A DNA stretch of 7,754 bases from Candidatus Bathyarchaeota archaeon (GCA_020356305.1 CP070636.1:1589872-1597625), one strand, 5' to 3'; positions 1 to 6,315 are shown, counted from the first letter of the stretch. The notes: a model not told the origin generated them from the letters alone. Numbers and translations: made by a program.

Positions 1-595
1 ACAAAACGTTGCCAGACTCTTCACCTCAGCCAGAAAATCAGTCAACAACGGACGCCCAGTCATCGTCTTCATCGATGAACTCGATTCGCTGAGAGGCATG
101 CACTCAAGCGAAGTGGGCGGCGAAGTCAGGGTGCGCAACCAGTTTCTCAAAGAAATGGACGGCGTGATAGATAAGGGAAAGAAAATCCACGTGTATGTTA
201 TTGGAGCCAGCAACAAGCCATGGGATCTAGACTGGCCATTCATAAGGAGATTTCAGAAACGAATCTTGGTTCCCTTGCCTGACCACCTGGCTCGCCTTGA
301 CATGTTCAAGCTTTACACCAGCAACTTAAGGATGGCGCCAGACACGGATCTCCACAAGCTAGCCCGATTATCTGAAGGATTCTCTGGAAGCGACATACGC
401 GACATATGTCAGTCTGCGCACCTAAAGGTCATCGGCGAACTCTTCGAATCAGGCCAGGCAAACAATAAACAAGCTCAACCGAGGCCCATATCCACAAAAG
501 ACTTTGAACAGATACTGGGAGAAAGAAAGCCCAGCGTTTCGCTAGACATGGTAGGATCTTACACTCGATGGTTTGAGGCGTTCAAAGCCCTGTAG
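1..595 (+). CDS. AAA ATPase, Vps4/CdvC-like, C-terminal part (5' end outside window)
   Basis: Partial gene open from base 2, giving 197 residues and a TAG stop; the first Met at 98 is internal. Seen: Walker B at residues 20-30 (VIVFIDELDSL, acidic pair D25-E26), sensor 1 in GASNKPWDLD (N71), the arginine-finger region IRRFQKRI (R82, R83), PLPD at 91-94, and the helical-lid motif GFSGSDIRD at 126-134. The tail ends in an aromatic helix (YTRWFEAFKAL). Family knowledge: classical AAA ATPases of the Vps4/katanin clade form hexamers that remodel protein assemblies, and CdvC/Vps4 disassembles ESCRT-III in archaeal division. The NKPWDLD and RRFQKRI wording resembles Vps4 more than Cdc48 or proteasomal ATPases. 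The Walker A motif and any N-terminal MIT domain lie upstream and cannot be checked, so the Vps4/CdvC assignment is inferred while the AAA call is secure. Confidence 0.85.
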   Translation, partial: QNVARLFTSARKSVNNGRPVIVFIDELDSLRGMHSSEVGGEVRVRNQFLKEMDGVIDKGKKIHVYVIGASNKPWDLDWPFIRRFQKRILVPLPDHLARLDMFKLYTSNLRMAPDTDLHKLARLSEGFSGSDIRDICQSAHLKVIGELFESGQANNKQAQPRPISTKDFEQILGERKPSVSLDMVGSYTRWFEAFKAL

Positions 596-850
596 CCTCG
601 CTTGAAAAAGCCATAAAAAGTAGGCAGCCAGCCAAATTGCAAAGAAGCAATATATTAAGCTTTGCCAAAGGCTCTAACCCTTCTTGACAGTATTTCAAGC
701 GTGAAAACAAAGATTCTTCTCTATCTTGCAATCTTACTGCAGAAACAGACTTGTATTGGAAATCTAGCTTCAAACCTCCCAATGGTCTATTTGGTTTTTT
801 CAAAGAAAGCTGACAAAAAACGTTGCAATAGTAAGCAAATATGATTAAAT
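596..850. other. intergenic stretch without a supported gene
   Basis: Reading frames here are short, lack SD signals and resemble no family I recognise. A weak inverted repeat (GCAAAG at 639-644, CTTTGC at 660-665) surrounds an AT-rich patch that could be a second, poor TATA element. No tRNA, rRNA, signal recognition particle RNA or RNase P RNA signature was found. Confidence 0.5.
789..802 (+). terminator. possible T-rich terminator after the AAA ATPase gene
   Basis: A T-rich stretch containing six consecutive T residues lies about 200 nt past the ATPase stop. Archaeal transcription often ends at T-runs without a hairpin. It is the longest plus-strand T-run between the ATPase gene and the next promoter. 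The call rests only on base composition. Confidence 0.25.
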
Positions 851-858
851 CTTATATA
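851..858 (+). promoter_or_regulatory. candidate archaeal TATA box
   Basis: CTTATATA is a near-ideal archaeal TATA element within an AT-rich context and predicts a transcript start near 878-884. What it drives is unclear: either the doubtful ORF beginning with ATG at 897 or an untranslated RNA. Confidence 0.4.
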
Positions 859-896
859 CTAGTAATTCATAAAAATGTTCCACAACATAAGAGAGG

Positions 897-1130
897 ATGA
901 CGACTCCTAGGGCTCGTGAACTATCATTGATTCGGGGCTCGCTTTGGAAAGGCTTGGAGGGGTATCATTTCTTAACAGAACGTAAGAAACTCCTTTCTCT
1001 TTTCAGCAAGCCTCTTCAAACCCCAAAAAAGTGCCCCAAATCAATTTTCGTTGAACACTCCCTTGGAAAAGTCTTGCCTTTTTCTATGAGTGCAGATTGG
1101 TGCGCGCAAGCAGGTCCTCATCTACAATAA
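897..1130 (+). CDS. doubtful small ORF, 77 residues
   Basis: The frame runs from ATG 897 to TAA 1130 and encodes a basic protein beginning MTTPRARELS. In favour: a good TATA box at 851-858 would start a transcript about 15-20 nt ahead of the ATG. Against: the purine-rich GAGAGG abuts the ATG with no spacing, so it is not a usable SD; the composition is rich in Lys, Leu and Ser without recognisable motifs, membrane segments or cysteine pairs; and I recognise no family. A short T-run near 1078 lies inside the frame, which would fit the alternative that this is an untranslated RNA of about 200 nt. No function is proposed. Confidence 0.2.
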   Translation: MTTPRARELSLIRGSLWKGLEGYHFLTERKKLLSLFSKPLQTPKKCPKSIFVEHSLGKVLPFSMSADWCAQAGPHLQ

Positions 1131-1138
1131 ACTTATAA
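1131..1138 (+). promoter_or_regulatory. TATA box of the zinc-ribbon gene
   Basis: ACTTATAA fits the archaeal TATA consensus. Counting about 26 nt from its centre puts the transcript start near 1158-1162, immediately before the base of the leader hairpin at 1165-1200. The leader would then be about 70 nt. Confidence 0.5.
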
Positions 1139-1164
1139 GGTCAATCGTTAACTGAAGAAATACG

Positions 1165-1200
1165 CAAGAATTAGAATTCACGAAGGAATTCTAGTTCTTG
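1165..1200 (+). repeat. 15-bp leader hairpin (imperfect palindrome)
   Basis: Bases 1165-1179 pair with 1186-1200 over 15 consecutive positions with a single U-G wobble (1171/1194) and a six-base loop ACGAAG. The core arms are TAGAATTC and GAATTCTA. It sits between the predicted transcript start and the SD, so it would form the 5' end of the mRNA. As DNA it is also a near-palindrome that could be bound by a dimeric regulator. There is no T-run behind it, so it is not a conventional intrinsic terminator. Confidence 0.7.
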
Positions 1201-1214
1201 GTTGAACCCATGAC

Positions 1215-1222
1215 AGGAGGTG
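1215..1222 (+). promoter_or_regulatory. strong SD that sets the GTG start of the zinc-ribbon gene
   Basis: AGGAGGTG is an eight-base complement to the archaeal 16S 3' end and lies 8 nt before GTG 1231, which fixes that start over the later ATG at 1255. Bases 1201-1208 (GUUGAACC) can pair with 1219-1226 (GGUGCAAC) except for one A-G mismatch, so part of the SD may be held in a second small hairpin directly abutting the 1165-1200 stem. Confidence 0.75.
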
Positions 1223-1230
1223 CAACTTGA

Positions 1231-1383
1231 GTGTCGTATAGACAGAGTCGAGAGATGCATAAGGCAGTCTGTGCTGATTGTGGTCAAGAATGTGAAGTTC
1301 CATTTGAACCCGATCCCAGCAGACCCGTATATTGCAGAGATTGTTGGGCAAAAAGAAGGCAGCAGAGACGGCGTAGATATTAG
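1231..1383 (+). CDS. small zinc-ribbon protein, CxxC...CxxC, 50 residues
   Basis: GTG start, TAG stop, 50 residues. Seen: a four-cysteine zinc-ribbon site C14-x2-C17 and C35-x2-C38, an extra C21, the spacer phrase EVPFEPDPSRPVYCRDCW, and a strongly basic tail with seven Arg in the last nine residues. Family knowledge: short proteins of the form CxDCGxxCEVPFxPxxxRPVYCxxC are frequent in archaea and some bacterial lineages and are annotated only as zinc-binding; a nucleic-acid role is often presumed. The start is chosen because an in-frame TGA lies directly upstream (1228-1230) and a perfect SD lies 8 nt before the GTG; starting at ATG 1255 would still give 42 residues but ignore that SD. It has its own promoter and converges on tfrB. 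RNA or DNA binding is inferred from the Arg-rich tail, not shown. Confidence 0.88.
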   Translation: MSYRQSREMHKAVCADCGQECEVPFEPDPSRPVYCRDCWAKRRQQRRRRY

Positions 1384-1514
1384 GTTTCGGCGCCCTCTAG
1401 ATCTCAACCGTAAGGTTTCTGCGCAATTTTCTCGCGTGTTTTGTTTAGGCTATTATCTCGTATCCATTAGTAGGCGCTTCGACAATTAACATCAAGCCAT
1501 TAAGAGTTGCAAGA
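1384..1514. other. convergent intergenic gap between the zinc-ribbon gene and tfrB
   Basis: The two flanking genes end facing each other here. On the plus strand a 4-bp hairpin with a GTAA loop (1407-1418) is followed by T-rich sequence (TTTT near 1427-1430 and again near 1439-1442), which could terminate the zinc-ribbon transcript. On the minus strand no clear T-run follows the tfrB stop. Confidence 0.35.
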
Positions 1515-3062
1515 TTAAGGTCGGGAAATTCTGTAGGACATTAGCAACAGATCCGCCAAGTCGTAGACTTTGATTTTCTCGTAGCCCAGTTGTTTTAGTA
1601 TTTCTCGTATTTGGATGTAGCAGAAAGGACATTGAGTGACGCATGCTTCGGCACCAGAATTTATTACGAGTTCTCCTTTTCGTCGAGCCATCATCATAGA
1701 TATGGAGCGTTCACCGGCACGTACTCCGCCTCCGGCGCCGCAGCATCTGTCAGATTCTTCCATCTCGACTAGGTCAACGCCAGGCATCTTCTTCATGACG
1801 AGACTCAGATCGTCGGGTGCATTTAGACCTCTGTTCAAGTGGCAAGGATTGTGAATTGTAGCTTTGACTTTGACTGGTACCATGTCTTTTGTGTTTAGGT
1901 CCACTTTTCTAGCCAAATACTGAGCGACATGCATCGTTTCAAATCCGAGTTCTCTTCCGATCAAGTCAGGATAGTTCAGTTTTATTGTCATGGCACATCC
2001 TGGACAGCCTGTGACAATCGTATTGACGCCAAGTCCTTCCAGGATTTTTATGTTTTTGGGAACAAGGTTTTCCTTTGCTTCATCAACCAAGCCCGCTCTC
2101 AGAAGGGGAGAACCACAACAGGTGAATTCAGAAGGTACAATGACTTCAACGTTATTCTTGGTTAGAATCTGAATGATGGCTTTGCCGACTTCTTGAAGCC
2201 GATAGTCGGTCAGACAGCCTGGAAAATATCCCACAGTGTCCTTCGGATTCTTCACTCTTGCAGCGTAGCCCGTCTCAATCATTTCCAGCAGTGAAGTCCC
2301 CATCTTTTCAACAGTTCTGCCAAATTTGATCGCTCTACTTGTATACTCTTTATGGCCCGGCAATGGACCTAGCCCTGTCTTGGCAGCGATGGCCCTCATC
2401 TTTTCGATGGCTTTTTCAGGAATCTCGATTTCTTTGGGACAAGCTTCCACGCACGCTTTGCAAGTGGTGCATTTGTAGAGGCCTTCAATGAATGCCATTT
2501 TCACGCGGTCTTCAACGTCTCTTTCATCGAGTTGAAGTCGCGCGAATTTAGCATGATACATGGGACCTGAGAATTCTTGCCAAGCTTCTGCGACTGCTGG
2601 GCATGCCGCTATGCATGACCAACATTCAATGCACTCTCGAAGTTCCTTTATCGGTTCAATAGCCTCTGCGGTCATTATTTCCGGTCTAGGCGCTTTTTCG
2701 ACTCTCTCCACATATGGACGCATTCGCTCAATTCGTCGCAAGCCTCTTTCCAAGTCTACAACCAAGTCTTTTACAATAGGAAATTGCAGAAGGGGCGTAA
2801 TCGTGATGCCTCTTTCTTTTTCCAGCGCTGTTCGACATGCTATCTTAGGCTTTCCGTCTATGATAATCGTGCAAGATCCGCATTGTCCTGCTCTACATGC
2901 CCAGCGATAGGCTAGGGTGCCGTCGATGTTCTCGTAAATGTAGTTTAGTGCATCTAGCACCATCCATCCTTCGGTGTAGGGAACCTCGTAGGTTTCATAG
3001 TGGGGTTCCTTGTCGACGTCCGGATCGTATCGGAAAACCCTTATTTTGACCTTTTCAGCCAT
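1515..3062 (-). CDS. tfrB: TfrB-type fumarate reductase iron-sulfur/CCG subunit
   Basis: 515 residues from ATG 3062. Seen in order: a plant-type [2Fe-2S] domain (C56, C61, C64, C76; motif CRAGQCGSC), two complete [4Fe-4S] ferredoxin motifs (C144, C147, C150, C154 and C198, C201, C204, C208), then two intact CCG domains (C283, C315-C316, C353, C356 and C407, C440-C441, C478, C481). Family knowledge: this fusion is the layout of thiol:fumarate reductase subunit B, where CCG domains like those of HdrB/HdrD handle thiol or disulfide chemistry; in Sulfolobus-type succinate dehydrogenases the CCG part is a separate subunit. The second cluster has four cysteines, so it is a [4Fe-4S], not the [3Fe-4S] of classical SdhB. 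An alternative ATG at 3068 overlaps the tfrA stop (ATGA), but GGAGG at 3070-3074 is correctly spaced (7 nt) only for 3062. It is last in the operon. The electron donor (CoM/CoB or another thiol) cannot be told from sequence. Confidence 0.93.
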   Translation of the reverse strand: MAEKVKIRVFRYDPDVDKEPHYETYEVPYTEGWMVLDALNYIYENIDGTLAYRWACRAGQCGSCTIIIDGKPKIACRTALEKERGITITPLLQFPIVKDLVVDLERGLRRIERMRPYVERVEKAPRPEIMTAEAIEPIKELRECIECWSCIAACPAVAEAWQEFSGPMYHAKFARLQLDERDVEDRVKMAFIEGLYKCTTCKACVEACPKEIEIPEKAIEKMRAIAAKTGLGPLPGHKEYTSRAIKFGRTVEKMGTSLLEMIETGYAARVKNPKDTVGYFPGCLTDYRLQEVGKAIIQILTKNNVEVIVPSEFTCCGSPLLRAGLVDEAKENLVPKNIKILEGLGVNTIVTGCPGCAMTIKLNYPDLIGRELGFETMHVAQYLARKVDLNTKDMVPVKVKATIHNPCHLNRGLNAPDDLSLVMKKMPGVDLVEMEESDRCCGAGGGVRAGERSISMMMARRKGELVINSGAEACVTQCPFCYIQIREILKQLGYEKIKVYDLADLLLMSYRISRP

Positions 3063-3064
3063 CT

Positions 3065-4615
3065 TCATGCCTCCGGTTTTAGCAAGGTCAGAACCACTGG
3101 AATCTTCTCGAATGCCATCTTTCCGTTTTCCTGCTTTATCACAATGTCTGCGAACCAGTTCGTATTATCGGTCTTCGGGAAATCCTTTCGATAGTGGGCG
3201 CCTCTTGTCTCCTCTCTCATAAGCGCTGCCTTTGCCATCATTTCAGCCGTGAGAACCATGTTTTCCACCTCAAAGGCTTTGATCCACTCGAGATTGTATC
3301 TTGTTCCTTGACCTGTAGCGTAGAGTTGAGGTATCTCCTCCCTCTGCATTCTTTCGATTTCTGAGACAGCTTCATTGAGTTCCGTTCCTGTTCTGAAGAT
3401 GCCGACCTTGTCCCACATCAGGTTAGCAAGTTTTGTCCTTACTTTTACGGGTCGTATTCCTTCCCTTCTTCCCAAGAAACTCTGTGCGTGTTTGACTTCG
3501 TTCTTCACCTGCGCTGAATCCATGGACACCTTGTTTGTCTTCCGAGCATGCTTTGCAGCGTTTTGTCCAGCTATCTGTCCAAAGACCTGAGTGTCGGCTA
3601 GCGCGTTTCCTCCAAGACGATTCCCTCCCTGAATTCCTCCGGTGACCTCTCCAGCGGCCCATAGTCCTCGGAGATCGGTTGCTGCTTCTTCGTTGATCAT
3701 GAGTCCTCCCATAAGATGATGAGCTGTCGGAGCAACCTCCATGGGTTCTTTTCGTATGTCTACACCTGTGTCCAAGAACTGTCTCAACATCGTTTTAAGA
3801 CGGTCTTCGATTATGTGAGCGTCGACATGGGATATGCTGAGGTAGACTCCTCCGTGGGGTGTTCCTCTTCCTTCAAGAATTTCTGTAGCGTTGGCTCGTG
3901 CGACTACATCTCTTCCCGCTAATTCAAGGCGCGGATCGTACCTCTTCATGAAACGTTCATTTTCTATGTTGGTGAGTATTCCGCCCTCCCCTCTCACGCC
4001 CTCAGTTACCAGTCTTCCTTTAGCGGATTCGGGAAAGACCATCCCTGTCGGGTGAAACTGGAACATCTCCATGTCTATGAGGCTGGCTCCGGCACGGTAG
4101 CCCATGGCGTATCCGTCGCCAGTGTCCTGAGCCGCATTTGAGGTTATTCTGTAGATTCGCCCTGTGCCTCCAGCTGCCAGCACGGTTGCTTTAGCTCGGA
4201 AAACAATAAAGTCGCCTGTTTGGTATTTAATACCAAATGCGCCTGCAACTGTGTCGTGTGCTTTCAAAAGATTCGTGACAAATATCTCTTCCATCACGTT
4301 TATGTCTCGACGCCTAACTTCCTCCACTAGGGTCGCCATGAACTCGTGTCCGGTTCTGTCAGACGCGTAGCAGGTCCTTCGGTAGCTCTGTTTCCCGAAG
4401 GGTCGCTGCACGATCTTTCCTTCAGATGTTCGATCAAACAGCGCACCATATTCTTCCAGATCAAGGATACGGTCAGGAGCCTCTCTCGTCAGGACTTCGA
4501 CGAGTTTCTGGTTATTAATCCACGCTCCTCCTTTAACCGTGTCTCTGAAATGAGACTCCCAACTATCTTCTGGGTCCACGTTTCCAAGGGCGGCGTTGAC
4601 TCCTCCCTCAGCCAT
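3065..4615 (-). CDS. tfrA: Fumarate reductase/succinate dehydrogenase flavoprotein, main C-terminal part of broken tfrA
   Basis: 516 residues from ATG 4615, starting at MAEGG. Seen: FAD_binding_2 sequence with QFHPTG (H188), TEGVRGEGG at 205-213, GRDVVARA (R235, equivalent to the family's catalytic proton-donor Arg), HHLMGG (H299-H300), the flavin-contact segment LWAAGEV, and GGNRLGGNAL (R333, dicarboxylate-binding). The C-terminal domain ends in a typical helical flavoprotein tail. What is missing is the Rossmann GxGxxG segment, encoded in the same reading frame at 4634-4792 but cut off by one TGA. On its own this part lacks the ADP-binding strand-helix and should not hold FAD. The ATG at 4615 is an ordinary internal Met of the family (HTVMAEGG), and only a weak GUGAG precedes it, so independent initiation is possible but unproven. 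It overlaps tfrB by a few bases. Reaction: fumarate + 2 reducing equivalents to succinate, or the reverse. Confidence 0.9.
   Translation of the reverse strand: MAEGGVNAALGNVDPEDSWESHFRDTVKGGAWINNQKLVEVLTREAPDRILDLEEYGALFDRTSEGKIVQRPFGKQSYRRTCYASDRTGHEFMATLVEEVRRRDINVMEEIFVTNLLKAHDTVAGAFGIKYQTGDFIVFRAKATVLAAGGTGRIYRITSNAAQDTGDGYAMGYRAGASLIDMEMFQFHPTGMVFPESAKGRLVTEGVRGEGGILTNIENERFMKRYDPRLELAGRDVVARANATEILEGRGTPHGGVYLSISHVDAHIIEDRLKTMLRQFLDTGVDIRKEPMEVAPTAHHLMGGLMINEEAATDLRGLWAAGEVTGGIQGGNRLGGNALADTQVFGQIAGQNAAKHARKTNKVSMDSAQVKNEVKHAQSFLGRREGIRPVKVRTKLANLMWDKVGIFRTGTELNEAVSEIERMQREEIPQLYATGQGTRYNLEWIKAFEVENMVLTAEMMAKAALMREETRGAHYRKDFPKTDNTNWFADIVIKQENGKMAFEKIPVVLTLLKPEA
3070..3074 (-). promoter_or_regulatory. 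SD of tfrB, inside the end of tfrA
   Basis: GGAGG on the minus strand is formed by the last codons of tfrA and lies 7 nt before ATG 3062 but only 1 nt before ATG 3068. It therefore favours the inner start and suggests translational coupling between tfrA and tfrB. Confidence 0.65.
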
Positions 4616-4621
4616 GCAAGT

Positions 4622-4654
4622 GTGCTCACGCAGTCATAAAGCTGCGTTGTGAGC
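4622..4654 (-). other. in-frame hairpin insertion with TGA inside tfrA
   Basis: Reading the minus strand, GKAH (His codon CAC at 4651-4649) is followed by nine extra codons, N-A-A-L-stop-L-R-E-H, and then TCMAEGG. The family reads straight from GKAH into T-x-MAEGG. The excess is 27 nt, flanked by a direct repeat CACA. Minus-strand 4654-4649 (GCTCAC) pairs with 4629-4624 (GTGAGC), and 4645-4642 (GCAG) with 4633-4630 (CTGC). This leaves a 3-base bulge AAC and an eight-base loop that contains the TGA. Both flanks stay in one frame. Confidence 0.75.
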
Positions 4655-4792
4655 CTTGCCGAGCAGTTCCTTGCTGAGGAGGGTAACGTCAACGTTATGT
4701 TTGGATGCCTCTATCGCAGCTCTGCTTCCAGCACCTCCAGCTCCTATTACTAGGACTTCAGTGTCAATTGTTTCGTAGGACAACTCGTTCAT
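4634..4792 (-). CDS. tfrA: tfrA N-terminal FAD-binding fragment, ending at in-frame TGA
   Basis: 52 residues from ATG 4792 (MNELSYETIDTEV...) to TGA. Seen: a beta strand plus the dinucleotide-binding motif GAGGAG at 17-22, then VTLLSKELLGKAH, which ends in H48, the position of the histidine that carries covalent FAD in SDH/FRD enzymes. After H48 come only N-A-A-L and the stop. This is the missing front of the flavoprotein at 3065-4615, in the same frame and 18 nt away. The start at 4792 is preferred because GGAAGG lies just ahead and the family begins near this point; an upstream in-frame ATG at 4828 overlaps the end of the fumarase beta gene and would add 12 residues. Possible explanations are a pseudogene, an assembly error, UGA readthrough or a true two-piece protein. 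Confidence 0.85.
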   Translation of the reverse strand: MNELSYETIDTEVLVIGAGGAGSRAAIEASKHNVDVTLLSKELLGKAHNAAL

Positions 4793-4820
4793 CTTCCTTC
4801 CATTCAGATTGAAACTGCAA

Positions 4821-5420
4821 TTATGCACTCAGCCTTTCATAAATCTTCTGCTTGTTCTCTTCAACTTGCTTTTGAACATCCGCAAACACGTTGTTTCCAT
4901 GCGTGTCGATGGCAACAATCAAGGGACCGAAATTTTCAACATTTAATATCCACAGTGCTTCTGGCATTCCAAGGTCAAGCCACTCCACACTTTTCACTTT
5001 CTTTATCGCTTTCGCAGCAAGGACAGCTGCTCCTCCCGTGAAGGCTCCATAGACCGCTCCATGTTTTTTCATGCATTCAGTGGTTCTTCGACCCATACCG
5101 CCTTTACCGATAACTACTCGAACCTTGAAAGATTCAATGAACTTGTCTTCGAAAAGGTCCATTCGAGTGCTTGTTGTAGGGCCAGCTGCAACCACTGTCC
5201 ACGTGTCATCCTCCTTTTTCACGATTGGTCCGCAGTGGAACACCACCAATCCCTCAAGATCAATGGGCATCTTCTTTCTTTCTTTGAAGTATTCCAGCGC
5301 TCTTTTGTGGGCTGAGTCACGCGCCGTAACCATTGTCCCCGTCACGTAGATGACATCGTTAACCTTCAACTTCCGCACGGCATCCTCTGAAATCGGGGTT
5401 TTCAGTGTGTAAACTGCCAT
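4821..5420 (-). CDS. fumB: Fumarate hydratase class I, beta subunit
   Basis: 199 residues from ATG 5420. Seen: the class I fumarase C-terminal (Fe-S type hydro-lyase beta) domain with RDSAHKRA near the N-terminus, GPTTSTRM at 80-87 and GKGGM at 105-109, motifs that build the active site together with the alpha chain. The length is usual for the separate archaeal beta subunit. Start choice: a GTG at 5429 makes a four-base GTGA overlap with the alpha stop and would give 202 residues, but ATG 5420 has GGTG 8 nt upstream and matches the family start; either is tenable. It lies second in the operon, between the alpha gene and tfrA. Tartrate dehydratase has the same fold, but the coupling to a fumarate reductase makes malate/fumarate interconversion the likely reaction. 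Confidence 0.92.
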   Translation of the reverse strand: MAVYTLKTPISEDAVRKLKVNDVIYVTGTMVTARDSAHKRALEYFKERKKMPIDLEGLVVFHCGPIVKKEDDTWTVVAAGPTTSTRMDLFEDKFIESFKVRVVIGKGGMGRRTTECMKKHGAVYGAFTGGAAVLAAKAIKKVKSVEWLDLGMPEALWILNVENFGPLIVAIDTHGNNVFADVQKQVEENKQKIYERLSA

Positions 5421-5425
5421 CTCTT

Positions 5426-6307
5426 TCACACCACCTTATGGGTTAAGTATTCCACAGTTCCGTCGAAACTAATTCGAGCCGAAGCTCTCCTTGCAGCCCA
5501 GCATTGAACCGCAACTGCCACCGGATAGGACGCAGGATGTCTATTAGCGTGATCAACATTCACACCCAGCACCGTGAATCTGCCGCCGAGTCCCATTGGT
5601 CCGATTCCTGTCATGTTTGCTGCCGCATACAATTCTCTTTCAAGTTTTGCTATCTCCGGATCAGCATTCGGCTGATCTATGGGTCTCAACAAAGCCGCCT
5701 TTGCAATTTTCATGGCGATGTCTGCTCCTCCACCTACTCCGACGCCCAAGATGTTTGGAGGGCAAGGTTTAGCGCCTGCATTCAACACGGTGTCGAGGAC
5801 AAACTTTTTCAGCCCGTTCAACCCCTCGCCGGGCCTTATCATGCCCAGTGCGCAGACGTTTTCGGAACCGCCTCCCTTTGGGAAGACAGTGAGTTCGATT
5901 GTCTCCCCTTGTGTGACGTTCCAGTTTACGTATGGGATGTATCTACCTGTGTTGTCACCTGTATTTTTTCGTGTGAAGATGCCGACAGAGTTTGGACGTA
6001 GAGGCACCTCGTTGGTGGCTCTTTTTGTGGCTTTGATGAGGGCGTGCTCAATTTTGTCTAAGCCTTTTGCTTGGGCACCTGCTTTCACGTAGAAGATTAT
6101 TATCCCAGTGTCTTGGCACATCGGGGTGCCAGTTTTTTCAGCCAACTCAACGTTGTTCAGTATGGCTTTGAGCTGAGTCTTTCCTACTTCGCTTTCCTCT
6201 TCACGATGCGCACGCTGCAGTGCTTCTTTCACTTCTCGCGGGAGTTTTGTAACTGCCTGTCGCAGAAGTTCAACAGCAACATTTTCAAACTTAATTTCGA
6301 TATCCAA
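5426..6307 (-). CDS. fumA: Fumarate hydratase class I, alpha subunit
   Basis: 293 residues from a TTG start. Seen: three cysteines placed to bind the catalytic [4Fe-4S] cluster, C64 (GTPMCQDTG), C152 (GSENVCALG) and C182 (AKPCPPNI), followed by the glycine-rich GVGVGGGAD and GIGPMGLGGR segments. Length and motif order match archaeal class I alpha subunits. The cluster's open iron activates malate/fumarate directly, and such enzymes are oxygen-sensitive, which suggests an anaerobic life. The start is TTG 6307 because no in-frame ATG or GTG precedes it and GGGAGG (6316-6321) lies exactly 8 nt upstream; the protein then begins MDIEIKFENV. It is the first gene of the fum-tfr operon and overlaps the beta gene or abuts it closely, depending on the start used there. 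Confidence 0.94.
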   Translation of the reverse strand: MDIEIKFENVAVELLRQAVTKLPREVKEALQRAHREEESEVGKTQLKAILNNVELAEKTGTPMCQDTGIIIFYVKAGAQAKGLDKIEHALIKATKRATNEVPLRPNSVGIFTRKNTGDNTGRYIPYVNWNVTQGETIELTVFPKGGGSENVCALGMIRPGEGLNGLKKFVLDTVLNAGAKPCPPNILGVGVGGGADIAMKIAKAALLRPIDQPNADPEIAKLERELYAAANMTGIGPMGLGGRFTVLGVNVDHANRHPASYPVAVAVQCWAARRASARISFDGTVEYLTHKVV

Positions 6308-6315
6308 CCTATCTT

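Noticed and set aside
897..960. C/D-box guide RNA starting at GATGACGA
   Set aside because: The C-box-like match has a mismatch and no CUGA D box occurs at a suitable distance.
1220..1489. 89-residue plus-strand frame overlapping the zinc-ribbon gene
   Set aside because: It is in a different frame from the zinc ribbon, which has the SD, cysteine pattern and family signature; this frame shows none.
4634..4636. TGA in tfrA read as selenocysteine
   Set aside because: The position falls inside inserted sequence, not at a catalytic Cys/Sec site, and the archaeal SECIS is normally in the untranslated region. The local hairpin lacks recognisable SECIS features.
4634..4636. Genome-wide reassignment of TGA to an amino acid
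   Set aside because: fumA and the second part of tfrA both end naturally at TGA at the family-expected C-terminus, so TGA works as a stop here.
5504..6092. Long plus-strand frames opposite the fumarase genes
   Set aside because: They are antisense shadows of fumA, which has complete conserved motifs.
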